This document shows positions 29,979 to 40,921 of a stretch of DNA of 64,000 bases, in pieces. Under the pieces are notes generated by a model, which saw only the letters and a program-made list of their open reading frames with translations, searched no databases and was not told the origin of the DNA. Within the stretch, counting starts at the first letter, position 1. Each line of letters opens with the position of its first letter. The position numbers and the translations under genes were made by a program. Origin of the DNA: Capronia americana (lineage: Eukaryota > Ascomycota > Eurotiomycetes > Chaetothyriales > Herpotrichiellaceae); contig JADWQD010000018.1 in the NCBI GenBank assembly GCA_016110215.1, positions 682,001 through 746,000 on the forward strand, written 5' to 3'.

Positions 29979-32335
29979 TGTGGAATTTGAGACCGGCGGG
30001 AAGAAAGGTGATGGAGAGGCTGGACGATGTGGTAGAGGCAGACGTGCGCTATGAGTCTTGACAATCGATCTTCACAAAGACTGTGAAATGAAGCGAGAAG
30101 CGGTGTCTGTAATGAGCCTTGTGAAGTGAGACAATCACACGAACCTGCAAGTGCGAGGAACAAGAGCAGCAGAGAACGGAGCGCAAGAAAAACCCACACG
30201 TTTGTCTTGCTGAATGTTTTTCATGGTCGACGCAGCGATACTTGCCCTCATGTACCTGGCAGACGATGTCATGTCTGCCACTCCAACCACTCACTCTGTC
30301 TCACACATCCTCCAGCCATGCCACCCACACTTTTCGATACGTGTCGATGACCCATATCTTGTTAGACGACATGGCCATCAGTAAGTCTCTTGCTCATGCA
30401 AAGTTTTGCGGAGAACTCTGGTCCCAGCCCATGGGCCTAACACTCTGAATTCCAGTACCCGGATCATCCCTGATGTCTTTCGATAGGTCTCCAAGCGAGT
30501 GTCTTAACCGCTCTGCCAGCCCAGACATTGCCGCAGTCGTCAGAATGCTGCTCACCAACGATGCCTCGCTAGGCACCTATAAAGCATTTCTGCGGGAAAA
30601 TTCGCTACCTAACCCAATATCAAACACGCATATGTCAGAGGTAGAAGTCCTTGGAAAGACCAGGCGGGCGGTTTGGAGCCGCTTCAGCACTATGAATAGG
30701 TGGACCGGGGTATTGGCAACATACCGCTTGGTGCCGTTCTTGTTTCCATGGACGCCGCTGGGCACCGAGATAACAGTTCCAGGATTGCAAGAACAAATCT
30801 CCCCTCAAATTGGTCACACCACCAGACTGCCACGAAGGCTTGCGGGCTTCGGCTATTGTTGGACATGGCGCCCAAGGAGTCTTCGGGAAAGAAAAGCCGT
30901 CTGCGGTTGCCATATCAATATTGCCCAGGTAAGATCGCTCGGTCCACCTGGCCCCGAACTGAAGTATCTTTCCATGACCACTCCAGCCACAAATACGATG
31001 GGTGCATAACGTAAACGCAGGGCCGGACTGACTTACCAGCATCGCCAGGGATAGACATCTTCCCATCATGATACCCACTACCACTTGGGTTCAGCAAGTC
31101 GATACCATTAGAAGATTGAGTCCTCGGACCGTATGGCCAGCAAGGTCGAGAACGCTGAGGTTGTATACGTTGTTCTCCGTGACAGAGGCCAGCTCGACAA
31201 GAGTACGAGCGTCTAGCAATACACTCATCTCATCGTCCCCACGATCGCCCGTGCGATGGGCCCGTATCGAATCCAGAGTGCACTCGCGCCAAAAACGCTG
31301 AATGCCGGGGGCATGAAAGCCGAGGTTGGAGTGCCCGCACCTCGAGACCGAGCTCAGAACAGATACACTCTCCAGGAACGACGGCGAAGTATTCCCATGA
31401 GGCTTCAAGGGCATTTTCGCAGGTCAAGTTGCCAGATATTTTGCATATCGCTGTTTCCGACGAGAATGGCTCCTTTGAGATCGGGCGGGTATGCGCCTCG
31501 GTGAATAGGACGGCAATCCAAAGGGAGTGTGCCAAGCTCGACGACGGACGGCCGCTCACAAGACGTCGCTGTCCAGTCGTGGGATGGTCCAGGGTTGAGG
31601 ACACTGAGGTACGGGCAACTCTTGTACCTTCCGTCCTACTCTTCGATCCGTGTGCGTTGTTTGTTTACCTCGTGCAGAAACGATCTGGAACGCGCCGCTG
31701 GCCGATCTTCACGAGCTGGATTCCCCTCCGGTGTGCTTGACCTGCGCAACCGCCGTCGAGGGCTCCCATGTCCTCCCTCTGGCCACGGGTTTGCCAATAT
31801 AGACACACAGGATGCCTCTCTGCTCGACGCATGGTTGATGATATATATAATCAGGGAGCTGTAGCCCGAGAGTGGACAGGAGATCAAGTCAGAGGACGAC
31901 CCTTTATCGCTGTGGCAGACTACGGTACTCGACGTGGGCGGTGACGAAGTTACTACGGCCAGCTACATTATGCGGTAATGCAGGAATACGGTGAATTGCA
32001 CACAATGCGATGTGCAAAGGTGTCGCCAAATCCACAATTTTCTCCACCAAAAGTTGCAGCTGGCAATCGAGAGACAGGATCGCTTCCCTTCTCAACCTCA
32101 CGACCGCCTTGTCACTCTCACCAAACACTCGCAAACATTCATACCGGCCTTATTGTTTGTCACTCGCCACTTGCAAGACTTAACTGTCTCTGGCGTTCTT
32201 TCACTCTTTCGTTCTCTCCACTGTCATGCTCTCCTAGCATGGATAGAGGAATATAAATACTCTTCGACTACGCATCACTTTTGTCCTGTCTTCCGGTAAC
32301 TCTAATTGGTACTCCATCCATCCACTCCTGCAACT
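29979..32335. other. Gene-poor region, possible relic sequence
   Basis: About 2.4 kb without a supportable gene. On the minus strand between 31604 and 30635 several open frames in different phases contain protein-like words (for example GNLTCENALEASWEYFAVV and SVLLDARTLVELASVTENN), interrupted by frame changes. This could be a decayed gene or a multi-intron gene I failed to assemble. A TATA-like box for BFR1 sits at the right end. Confidence 0.4.
32252..32259 (+). promoter_or_regulatory. TATA-like box of BFR1-family gene
   Basis: TATAAATA lies 77 bp upstream of the BFR1 start codon, in the expected position for a strongly transcribed fungal gene. No transcript evidence was available. Confidence 0.45.
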
Positions 32336-33968
32336 ATGGCCGACACCCAGACTGCTCCGGCCGCTGACGGCGCTCACAAGCGACCTGAAAAGCCCGATGA
32401 AGCCAAGTTCAAGGCAGACCTCGCAAAGGCCGAAAAGGACCACGAGGCAGCGCAAGCTCGTTTCGTATGTCTCTGAAGTCTTTGCGTGATGTGGCTCAAG
32501 AGCTGACTGTATCCAGAACGCCATCCGATCCAAGCTGGACAGCGCTCGTCCTGGCAAGTCCACTCCTGCGAATGACCGGTTCAAGGAACTCGTCGACGAG
32601 CAAAAGTCCATCCGCCAGAAGCAGCAGGAGCACAAGTCGGCCAAGGCAGGCCAACAAGAAAAATTCAATCAGAATGACGCTCTGATCAAGAAGCTCATCG
32701 CCGAGCAAAAGGATGCCCGCACCCGCGTGGGTTTCAAGAGCCCGGAGGAGATCGATTCCAAGATCGACAACCTCCAAAAGCAAGTTGATGCCGGCACAAT
32801 GAAATTGGTTGACGAAAAGAAGGCTCTCAACGAGATCTCTCAACTCCGCCGAAACAAGAAGGGCTTTGCTGGTCTGGACGAACTGCAGAAGAAGATCGAC
32901 GAGAAGAAGGCTGAAAACGCCGAGCTCAAGAAGACCTTTGACAATCCCGATAGCCGTGCCCTGTCTCAAAAGTACGAGGACAATCAGAAGGAGCTCGACG
33001 ACATCAAGGCTGCGCGCGAGGACACCAACAAGAATTTCGACTCGTTGAAGGCTGAGCGGGACAAATTCTACGAGGAGCAGCAGGCCACCTATCAGGCCAT
33101 TCGAAAGGTCAAGGACGACTACTATGCCCAGCGAAAGGCGTACAAGGAGTTCGAGGACCTCATTTGGCAACAGAAGCGCGAGCGACAAAAGGCCGAGAAG
33201 GACGCATACGAGAAGGACCGCCGGCGCCGCATTGCCGAGCAGAAGCTGGAGGAAGCCTCCGAGCCGGCTTTCTTGGACCAGATCCGCACCGCCGAAGGCC
33301 TTGTGCGCCACTTTGACCCAACATACACCACCGACGAAGGTGACAAGGGTCCTGGACAATTTGCTGCGACAGCTCAGCGCACGATCGACGAGGCCGGCTT
33401 CAAGGGCATGAAGGTTGTCAAGAAGGAAGACGAAGACTTCTTCGTGGGCAGCGGTGGCAAGAAGAAAGGCAAGAGCAAGAAGGGTGCCGCCGCTCCTGCT
33501 GAGTCTGGCAAGCTGAATATGAACATTGGTATCATCGAAGAGCTGGCCAAGGTCGGCGTGGATCCCCCAAGCACCCAAGCGGATGTCCCGGGCGTCGTCG
33601 AGAAGCTCAAGGAGAAGTTGGCCACCTGGAAGAAGGACCAAGATGCCGAAACCCAGAAGGTAAGGTTCAGGTCATCTCGACGCTTGCGAAACCGCATACT
33701 AACAAGTCGACAGAACATCGAAAAGGCCAAGAAGGAGATCGAGAAGCTCGAGCAGGAAGCTGCGGAAGCGTCGAACGCCCCATCGGCCTCGAGCACCGGA
33801 CGCCAGAATCGTGCGAAGAAAGTCTCGGCAAAAGATGCTCTGGTCAACGGTCCGGTCTCGGCTGAGAGTGAACAAGCCCAGGAGAAAGACGGGGTTGCGG
33901 ATGCCGCCAAGGAGTTGGCCCAGGCCAAGCTGGAGGACAAAGAGAACACCCCAGTCGAGTCCGCTTAA
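32336..33968 (+). CDS. bfr1: BFR1-family mRNP / nuclear segregation protein
   Basis: Exons 32336-32464, 32517-33659 and 33714-33968 give 508 residues. The protein is almost wholly a charged coiled coil (ALIKKLIAEQKDARTRVGFKS, then EIDSKIDNLQKQVDAGTMKLVDEKKALNEISQLRR). This is the signature order of Bfr1, followed by AEGLVRHFDPTY and a Lys-rich GGKKKGKSKKG patch. Bfr1 is a polysome- and ER-associated RNA-binding protein that affects ploidy, mRNA metabolism and secretion. The last intron (33660-33713) is 54 bp with GTAAGG, ACTAACA and CAG signals. It contains no stop and is a multiple of three, so retention would add 18 residues. Confidence 0.92.
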
Positions 33969-34615
33969 TGGCCTTTCGTCAGCCTACCAGTGCCCGGGAG
34001 GGCCTTTCCTCCTTACAGTATTGTTGAGTTAGTTGTTTCCTCGCCCGGAAAACCCCCTAATAGGGCCGCATGGGGAACTGGGCGGTGGACTCAAAAGGAA
34101 TCCTTAAAAGCATGGCATCAATACTTCAATGCAGCGACGGGAATAGCAAGCAGTTGCGTGTCCTTGCAGAGCTCATCGCATCGATATAGGAAAATCGAAA
34201 CTCAGAATGAATCATACAAGACATGGTTTAGAATCCTCTCGGCTTATGCCCGTTTATATCCGGCGGGCTCTTGCATTCGACGTCACTGGACAGAGAGTAA
34301 GACGAGGAGGAGAAGAAGAAGCTTTGGAGGTGCCGTGAGGACGGAGTATTGCCGATTGTATCGGCGCCTTCCCCTCCTTCATTTCTACTGCATCTCAATG
34401 TCATGGAAAAGGTAGTGTTTGAAATCTCTCACTCCCTCGGCTGAAGAATTACTTGTACTTGAACTACTGTACATCACCATCCTTGCTCTTGCGGCTGGCC
34501 CCAACCAAACCTGGCTCTCACCTCAGCCACACGACGACTCCTCAGCATCAAGCAAACGTTCCTCCATCCCCATATCCGTAGGAACACCACTACCTTACTC
34601 CCCCACCACGACACA
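33969..34615. other. Intergenic, no gene seen
   Basis: About 0.65 kb containing the BFR1 3' end and the SDR promoter, with only short random frames. Confidence 0.55.
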
Positions 34616-35527
34616 ATGGCGTCGATCTTCCGCCCCGGCGCCCTGGCCTTGATCTCCGGCGGGGCCAGCGGCGTGGGGTTCGCGTTCGCCCAACACTGCC
34701 GGCGCCAAGGCATGCACGTGGCGCTGCTGGACATCAACCGGGCGTCGCTGACGGCGGCGTCGTCGGCCCTGCAAGCCATCGACGCCAAGCTGGTGACGCT
34801 GACGTACGAGATCGACGTGTCGGACCTGGACGCGTGGACGGCCGTGCGCGCGGACGTCGAGGGCAAGTTCCAGACCATCGCCTTCTTGATGCTCAACGCC
34901 GGCATGTCCATCCGGACGTCGTCGCCCTGGAAGGACGCGCAATATTTCCACAAGACGCTGGCCACGAACTACTTTGGCATCGTGCACGGCCTGACGACGT
35001 TCCTGCCGCTGGTCACGACGGGCACGACCGCCGCTGGACCCGCGGCCATCGTCCTGACCGGGTCCAAGCAGGGCATCACCAACCCGCCGGGCAACCCGGC
35101 GTACAACGCGAGCAAGTCCGCGGTCAAGACGACGGCCGAGCAGCTCGCGCACGACCTGCGCACCGCAGGCTCGAGCATCTACGCGCCGCACGTCTCGGCC
35201 CACCTCTTGGTGCCCGGGTGGACGTTCACGGGCCTGTCCGGGAACGCCGGGCCCGTGCCGGACGAAGAGGCGCTGAAGAGCAAGCCGCGCGGCGCCTGGC
35301 TGGCCAGCCAGGTCGCCGAGTATGGCGTGGCCAAGATCGAGGCCGGCCAGTTCTACATCATCTGTCCAGATACCGATGTCGACGAGGCGTTGGACAATGC
35401 TCGCATGACCTGGGCGATCGGGGATATCACCGAGGGCAGAAGCGCGTTGAGTCGCTGGGATGAAAAAGTCAAGGATGAGGCGGCTGCATGGATTAAGAAC
35501 GAGGCTGAAAGGCGGAGGGGGAATTAA
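34616..35527 (+). CDS. Short-chain dehydrogenase/reductase
   Basis: Intronless 303-residue frame from the ATG at 34616. Classical SDR features are the cofactor motif GGASGVG (15-21), the acidic residue after strand 2 (LLDIN, favouring NAD), NAG at 104-106, a catalytic Ser near 160 (TGSKQ) and the active-site YNASK with Tyr173 and Lys177. The C-terminal SDR loop VPGWTFTGLSG follows. It is probably a soluble oxidoreductase of unknown substrate. Third codon positions are almost all G or C. That creates long spurious frames on the opposite strand and in other phases, unlike the neighbouring genes. Not obviously part of a cluster. Confidence 0.93.
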   Translation: MASIFRPGALALISGGASGVGFAFAQHCRRQGMHVALLDINRASLTAASSALQAIDAKLVTLTYEIDVSDLDAWTAVRADVEGKFQTIAFLMLNAGMSIRTSSPWKDAQYFHKTLATNYFGIVHGLTTFLPLVTTGTTAAGPAAIVLTGSKQGITNPPGNPAYNASKSAVKTTAEQLAHDLRTAGSSIYAPHVSAHLLVPGWTFTGLSGNAGPVPDEEALKSKPRGAWLASQVAEYGVAKIEAGQFYIICPDTDVDEALDNARMTWAIGDITEGRSALSRWDEKVKDEAAAWIKNEAERRRGN

Positions 35528-36139
35528 CTCCAAGATGTGTAAACCTACCTATCTAGCTGTAAGACAAGGGTACAAAGGGAAGTGTAATTCCTACCTAGGT
35601 AGGTAGACGGACAACCCAACCCGTTCGGGCTGCGGCGGTTGGATCCAGACAGACAATCGCCACATTCTAGACGACCAAGTGGCTCTGAAACCGAGAAAGC
35701 AATGTACGAGATTGAGACTGTAAGATAAGTCCATCCAATACACGTGATCGAAATCGTTCAAATTATGATCAACTCTCTTGCCTACGTATCTTCTTGGAGC
35801 CTGCCTGTCGACTGCAATCGCCAGTTCTTATCTCTGTTTACATTCTCCTGTTCAGCGGCGCCAGACCTTTGCTTGTAGGGATGGATGGATGGATGTTGGG
35901 TTCGTGCTTTTCTAGAATCTTGAAATTGTCTTGCCCGCCGCAGGTGTACTGCAGTCGCGGCGTCTCAGGATTCAAATGATGGAGATTCATACAACAGGTG
36001 ATCAACGTTCTCTTTACTAGCAAATTGCAGGTTTCTTGATTTTCAAGCCCAGGTTCATGAGTTTCAAGATCGAGCGCTCCTTGCAACTTCTTGATTCCAG
36101 GCCAAGGGCCCTCATTTTACGCCACCACATCAAGCCTAT
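35528..36139. other. Intergenic between convergent genes
   Basis: About 0.6 kb between the SDR and amidohydrolase stop codons. Nothing recognised beyond short TAGGTAGG-like repeats near 35595. Confidence 0.5.
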
Positions 36140-37612
36140 TCAACCACATCTCAGGATCTGGCGAAGATTGATCTGCGGCGGGTCCCAAACCACGTCCCGC
36201 ACACAGATCTGTTGCCTCGCCGGGATCTTGACGCCCAAATGTCCCGGGCAAGCCACGTATTCTTTGTTTCTGATCAGCAGAAGTTCGCCCCTCCGGCCTT
36301 CTTGGAGGTCCGTGATGTCTTCATCGTCCTGGCCGTCTTCTTGTCTTGAGACGTCGGCGGCGGCGGCCTCCAACGCACTCGCCGTGCTCAGTCCAATTGC
36401 TTCCCTCGCTCTCGAGCTCACACACTCGAATAGGAGATTGGCGTCTTCGTCCGTGCCGGCCTGGTATATGCCCACGCCCAGAGACGCCAGAGCAAGCGGG
36501 TCACCGGTCCCCCACGGCGTGAACGCGTTGCCTACATTATTCACCGAGAGACAGGCGTTAATGCCGTGCTTCTTAACCATGTCGAGGACTTGAAGTGTCC
36601 CGCGAGGCCGGTCCGCGGACCTCGACTCTGCTGCTGCTGGTTGGGTAGGCCGGCCCATCATGAACAGATCCGATGTCGGCAATCCCACGAAATGGACGGG
36701 TAGGTTGGATTCCTTGATTTCCCGCGCCAGTCTGGCCATCTCGGCGTCGCTGAAGAGCGTCAGCCGCGTGCAGTGACCCAGGACAATCGTCTTTCCGGGC
36801 TTCGCTCGGTCGTTCCACTTTTGTTCCTTAAGCAGACGGAGCACTTCCCAGGCCATGGCCGGCTGAGACGCCTCGAGGTTGTAGTCGAGATGGAAATCGA
36901 GGTGGAGAGAATACTTCAACGCCGTCTCGATCGCCCATTCGATGTTCCGCAGCGTCGCGCCCGTCGACTTCTCCACGTACGGCGTCGTGCCGAGAACTTC
37001 GACATGCTGGCCACAGTCGTCGAGCGCGTGCTGCAAGACTCTCAGGTTCTCGGCGCCGTGATCTGTGCTGAAGATGGGATCCTGCGCGAACGCACAGATC
37101 TGCAACTTCATCTTCCCGCCGAAGCAGTCCTTGAGCTTGATCGCCGCTTGCAGGCACGATTGGCTGGTGACGTGGTCGAGCTCGACAAAAGCGCGACAGG
37201 CCGTGACGCCCTGTGACAGCGAAGTGGCAAGCAGCTGGGCGCCGCGCAGGTAGAGATCCTCGGCCGTGTAGCGCTGCTTGGCGAGCGACGTGAACTTGAG
37301 GGCTTCGCCGAACGATCCATCTTGAGGAGTGAGGTCCGAGTAATCCGGGTGGTTTGCCGATGCTTCATCATCTGCTTGATGATGGCTCCAAGGGTGATGT
37401 TGGCGGTTGCACGTCAGGAGATATGCCTTGTCCAAATGGATATGTGGATGGCATAAAGGCGGGAGGAGCAAGGGAGACGGGTCTGACGAGGAGCAATCCG
37501 TTGGCGGTGCTGCTGCTGCTGCTCGTATACGTGTAATGGTGTTGGACTCAAAGTCCACATCCCATCGTGACTCTGGATTCCTCCCCGGAAGGATTGCGTT
37601 CTTGATTTCCAT
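36140..37612 (-). CDS. Amidohydrolase family protein (cytosine-deaminase-like)
   Basis: Intronless 490-residue minus-strand gene. Metal and active-site signatures of the amidohydrolase TIM barrel are in order. They are HPHIHLDK (55-62, first metal site), HLDFHLDYN (237-245), LGHCTRL (278-284) and the late Asp in LPTSDLFMMGR (about 315). NNVGNAFTPWGTGDPL follows at about 360. This arrangement is closest to cytosine deaminase/isoguanine-type enzymes, so a hydrolytic deaminase of a ring amide or nucleobase-like substrate is likely, in the cytosol. A low-complexity acidic segment (SRQEDGQDDEDITD) is inserted near the C-terminus. Substrate is unknown. Confidence 0.9.
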   Translation of the reverse strand: MEIKNAILPGRNPESRWDVDFESNTITRIRAAAAAPPTDCSSSDPSPLLLPPLCHPHIHLDKAYLLTCNRQHHPWSHHQADDEASANHPDYSDLTPQDGSFGEALKFTSLAKQRYTAEDLYLRGAQLLATSLSQGVTACRAFVELDHVTSQSCLQAAIKLKDCFGGKMKLQICAFAQDPIFSTDHGAENLRVLQHALDDCGQHVEVLGTTPYVEKSTGATLRNIEWAIETALKYSLHLDFHLDYNLEASQPAMAWEVLRLLKEQKWNDRAKPGKTIVLGHCTRLTLFSDAEMARLAREIKESNLPVHFVGLPTSDLFMMGRPTQPAAAESRSADRPRGTLQVLDMVKKHGINACLSVNNVGNAFTPWGTGDPLALASLGVGIYQAGTDEDANLLFECVSSRAREAIGLSTASALEAAAADVSRQEDGQDDEDITDLQEGRRGELLLIRNKEYVACPGHLGVKIPARQQICVRDVVWDPPQINLRQILRCG

Positions 37613-38316
37613 TTCTGTACAGATTCCGCCGTTCCCAAACTCTTACTTTTACTGGCTGTCTTTTTTCCGGTTCACAACCATACACGTTTACTGTGTAGGA
37701 ACTAGATGTCGGAGCGAGACTGTCAATGAATAAAAGAAAGGATAGGATACTTCCTGTGACAATGTCCGACGCATCCGCATCCGATTACATGACGGAGAAG
37801 CACGTCGTTCATACAACTGTGCCTGAGGGCATGCCACACGCTGCACGACGCACGCAAACCAACAGCCACTGCGAAACACGGGCCAGGATGGTTTTGCTTG
37901 GAGTTTACCATTTCGGTCCATCATGTTTAGTAAGACTGCACGAGGCCTGCCTGTCTAGGACATCGTCGTCACACCACCCTTGTCGTGTTGTCTAGTGTAC
38001 GTCAATTAACCCTGACAGCATCAGCATTGATTTCGGGCGACGCTGCTTGCAACCGTTGTGATCGATGTTCATAACGCCGACCGCACTTCATGCAAGCTGC
38101 ATGGACTTGTTATGGCCGGCGACCCGCGTCAATGGTAAAAAGAACTTTTGATTTGGGTATCCAGCTCAGCTTTATCATGTCTCATCAATCTACGCCCAAG
38201 ATGCCCGCCCTGCCCTTCCCTGCCCTGCTTCATTGCGCCATCGCTATGCCATGTAATGTGGTTGTCCGCCGTATCCAACGCACATTGTTGGAATGGATGT
38301 GCCTCATTTGTGACCT
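37613..38316. other. Intergenic, no gene seen
   Basis: About 0.7 kb between the amidohydrolase start and the end of the phosphoacetylglucosamine mutase gene. It presumably contains the amidohydrolase promoter. Confidence 0.5.
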
Positions 38317-40320
38317 TCACGCGGTACCATATCTCCTCACAACCTCTGCGACCTGGCTGGCAAGCTTCTCCGCCTCAGACTTCGAATATGCCTCGGCGTA
38401 GACTCGAACAGCATCCTCCGTCCCAGACGCACGAGCGAAGGCGCGGCCTTTGATGTACATCTGGCAGTATTTGTCAATCTCCTCCTGGGCGCCTTTGGGA
38501 GATTCTAGCTTTCTCTCTGCGTCGACAGCCTTGAAAATAGACCGATCGTTGACGACAACCCGAACCAGACGATTCGGCAGGTCGATGTAGGTATTTCGCC
38601 AGTTTTCCAGGGTCCAGCACTTGTGAGCGAGCACGATTTCAGCGAACAACATGTCTGATATAGCGTCGCCTACTGCTTGGTTGATCAGGTCGATGCAAGC
38701 TCGAAGCGAATCCAAGGCGTGCTTCTGCCCGGGCGACTTGGGCTCTGATTCTCTGATGAGCTTGATCGCGTTGTCCGAAAAGAGAACGGTTCCGTGGCCG
38801 TTCGCTTCAAAGTACACGCCGATGTCGTATCTAGCGGCAGCGTGGTGAAGATGCTTCACACCAGTAGGAGTGATTGTGACAGGCAGTTTGAGCACTTTCT
38901 CGACGTACTCAGTGGCTGCCCCATTGGCATACGCGGTCTGAACAATTCCGATTTTCAGCTTCTGGTCAATCCCAGCAACACGAGTCATGTCTGCAAGGAA
39001 GACGGCCCCAAGCGTTGCGATACGATCCCCGTCCAGCAGGTGGAAGGTCTTCTGTTCGTCAGTGTAGTAATAGACCACCCGATCGGCGTCGCCGTCAAGA
39101 GAGCAGCAGCGGTCGCCGGGTTGAGCATTGGAGCTGGGTGGAGCTCGTTGCTTGGTTTTGACGTAATCTGCGCCGCACTGAAGGGGTTAGTAGGAATGGA
39201 AAGTGCAGCACAGGGGACATTACCTCGAAATTGAGCGCTTCTGGCTTTACCACATCATCATTCACGACCTTGATGTCGATCCCACCTTCTTTGGCAGTAG
39301 GCAAGTACTTGATCAACTCTCTCAGCTTGGGCCCTCCCACGCCGTTGGCACAATCCACAGTGATCGGGCCTTGAATGGTGCGACCATGCATGAGTGTTTT
39401 GAATGCTTTCGCCATCTTCACATAGTAACCTTGTTCAGTCGGCTCACCAAAGGCGTATGGTGAGTTGAGAGTGTTGATACATCGGACGATGTAGTGCAGT
39501 TGAGGAGTAGTCATGATGCCATAGTCGGTGTACTCGACGTCGACGGCATCCAAAGCGGCCTTCAGAGCAGTGACCAGATACGGTCCCGACGCCCGGGTGT
39601 CACGGGCAAACACCACCTTGGCTTGTCGTTGATGGAGCTGACTGATATTGCTGATCAAAGTCTCATTCAAGAGGTTTTCATATTCCTTCGCGAGCTTGTC
39701 ATTGGGAGTGTTGGCGAGAGTCGTGGCGTATCCCTCCCATGATTGCTGTCCGAGGTGTCAGTCACGCAAAAAGGATGAGGTGGATAGAAATGGATACCTC
39801 TAGCATGTCACCCTATGAGCCAATCTGTTAGCCGCATGTCGACATTTTGCGTCAGATGACAACTCACCATGGGGTCAACCAACTTGACTCCGTTGTCTTC
39901 CGCCGGGTTGTGACTGGCTGTGATCATGATCCCAATGGTCGCATTGCGCTTCTTGGAGCGGAGAGCAGCAATGAGACCAACTGTGTAGATAACATGATCG
40001 AGAAGGGGACTGTTTTTCGCAGCTCTTGTCAGTCTCAGGATCTTATGAGGGAGCAGAACGGTTGTGGATGTCAGCCTCGTGCGGCTGAGACATGAACGTA
40101 CGCTTTCATACGGAACTGAATGGGAGACATTGTCAGTGGCAGTTTCAGACAAACAGGCACGAAGACATACTCCTGCAGTGCCGTACTCGTACTTCTTGCC
40201 CTCCTGAATAGGATATGGCTCTACACCCTTCGTGATGCGATCCAGGAGGACCTTGTCGAGGTGGATGACCGGCTTGGGCTTGTTCAACACCGAGTCCCGA
40301 GGGTCAGAATACGACGCCAT
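38317..40320 (-). CDS. agm1: Phosphoacetylglucosamine mutase
   Basis: Six minus-strand exons: 40320-40171, 40115-40102, 40009-39868, 39812-39798, 39745-39224 and 39177-38317. They give 567 residues. The phosphoserine loop TASHNP is at 85-90 (Ser87), the metal loop LDGDADR at 308-314, the sugar-binding FEANGHGT in domain 3 and the phosphate-binding RASGTEDAVRVYAE near the C-terminus. The enzyme converts GlcNAc-6-phosphate to GlcNAc-1-phosphate, feeding UDP-GlcNAc for chitin, N-glycans and GPI anchors in the cytosol. Two exons are tiny (14 and 15 nt) and encode FRMKA and GDMLE, both highly conserved in the family. Their identity confirms the splice model. Confidence 0.95.
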
Positions 40321-40921
40321 GATGGCCTAGAGACGTGCAGCGGACACAGAAGCGCTCAATCACAATCGATAGGTGACACAGACAAGCCGTCGAATGGCGA
40401 CTTACGTGCTGGAGGGAGCGACAACGTCGACAGACAAAGCAGGCAAAAGAAGGAGTCGCGGTCTGCGATGGAGAAAGACGATGGTGGGATGAAATGCAAG
40501 TAAGAAAGCATCTCCAAAAGACGCATTTTCCCACGCAGGGAGCCGCGCCGAGCCACGCCCCGCGTTGACGTTGTGCCTGGCTAGTGGGTGTCTCGGCTGT
40601 CTAGGGACCAATGACCAACCCCGATTTAGGCGGCCACAGGCAGGAGCTGCGCCAAAGAATGTTCAGTCCCGACCCAGAGTTCCCGCCGCATTACCCCTCG
40701 TGCTGGAAGAATAGCTTGTTTATGTAGCAGCAGCAGCGCAACCCAAATATTGCTTCTTGGTTCCTGCACGGGTGCGGCCGGCTCCCCATTCGTGGTCCCT
40801 CTTTCTGACCAGCATCACATAAAATCAGGGCGTCTTGGAGACCGTCGTGGAAAGTGGCAGGCTTGCGACCCATGTCAGGCCTTGAGCCGTTCACTGGCCA
40901 GGTCTTCGTGGGCATCTCTGA
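40321..40921. other. Intergenic, no gene seen
   Basis: About 0.6 kb between the mutase start and the PER1-like gene's stop. Promoter of the mutase; nothing else recognised. Confidence 0.5.

Noticed and set aside
32496..33641. Leu-rich 381-codon minus-strand frame
   Set aside because: Antisense of the BFR1 coiled coil. The Leu/Val-rich text comes from reverse-complemented Lys/Glu/Gln codons, and BFR1 on the plus strand is unmistakable.
34595..35533. 312-codon minus-strand frame over the SDR gene
   Set aside because: Explained by very high GC3 in the SDR gene; no motif, and composition is Arg/Gly/Val-rich.
36036..36593. 185-codon plus-strand frame
   Set aside because: Antisense of the amidohydrolase C-terminus, whose metal motifs are clear.
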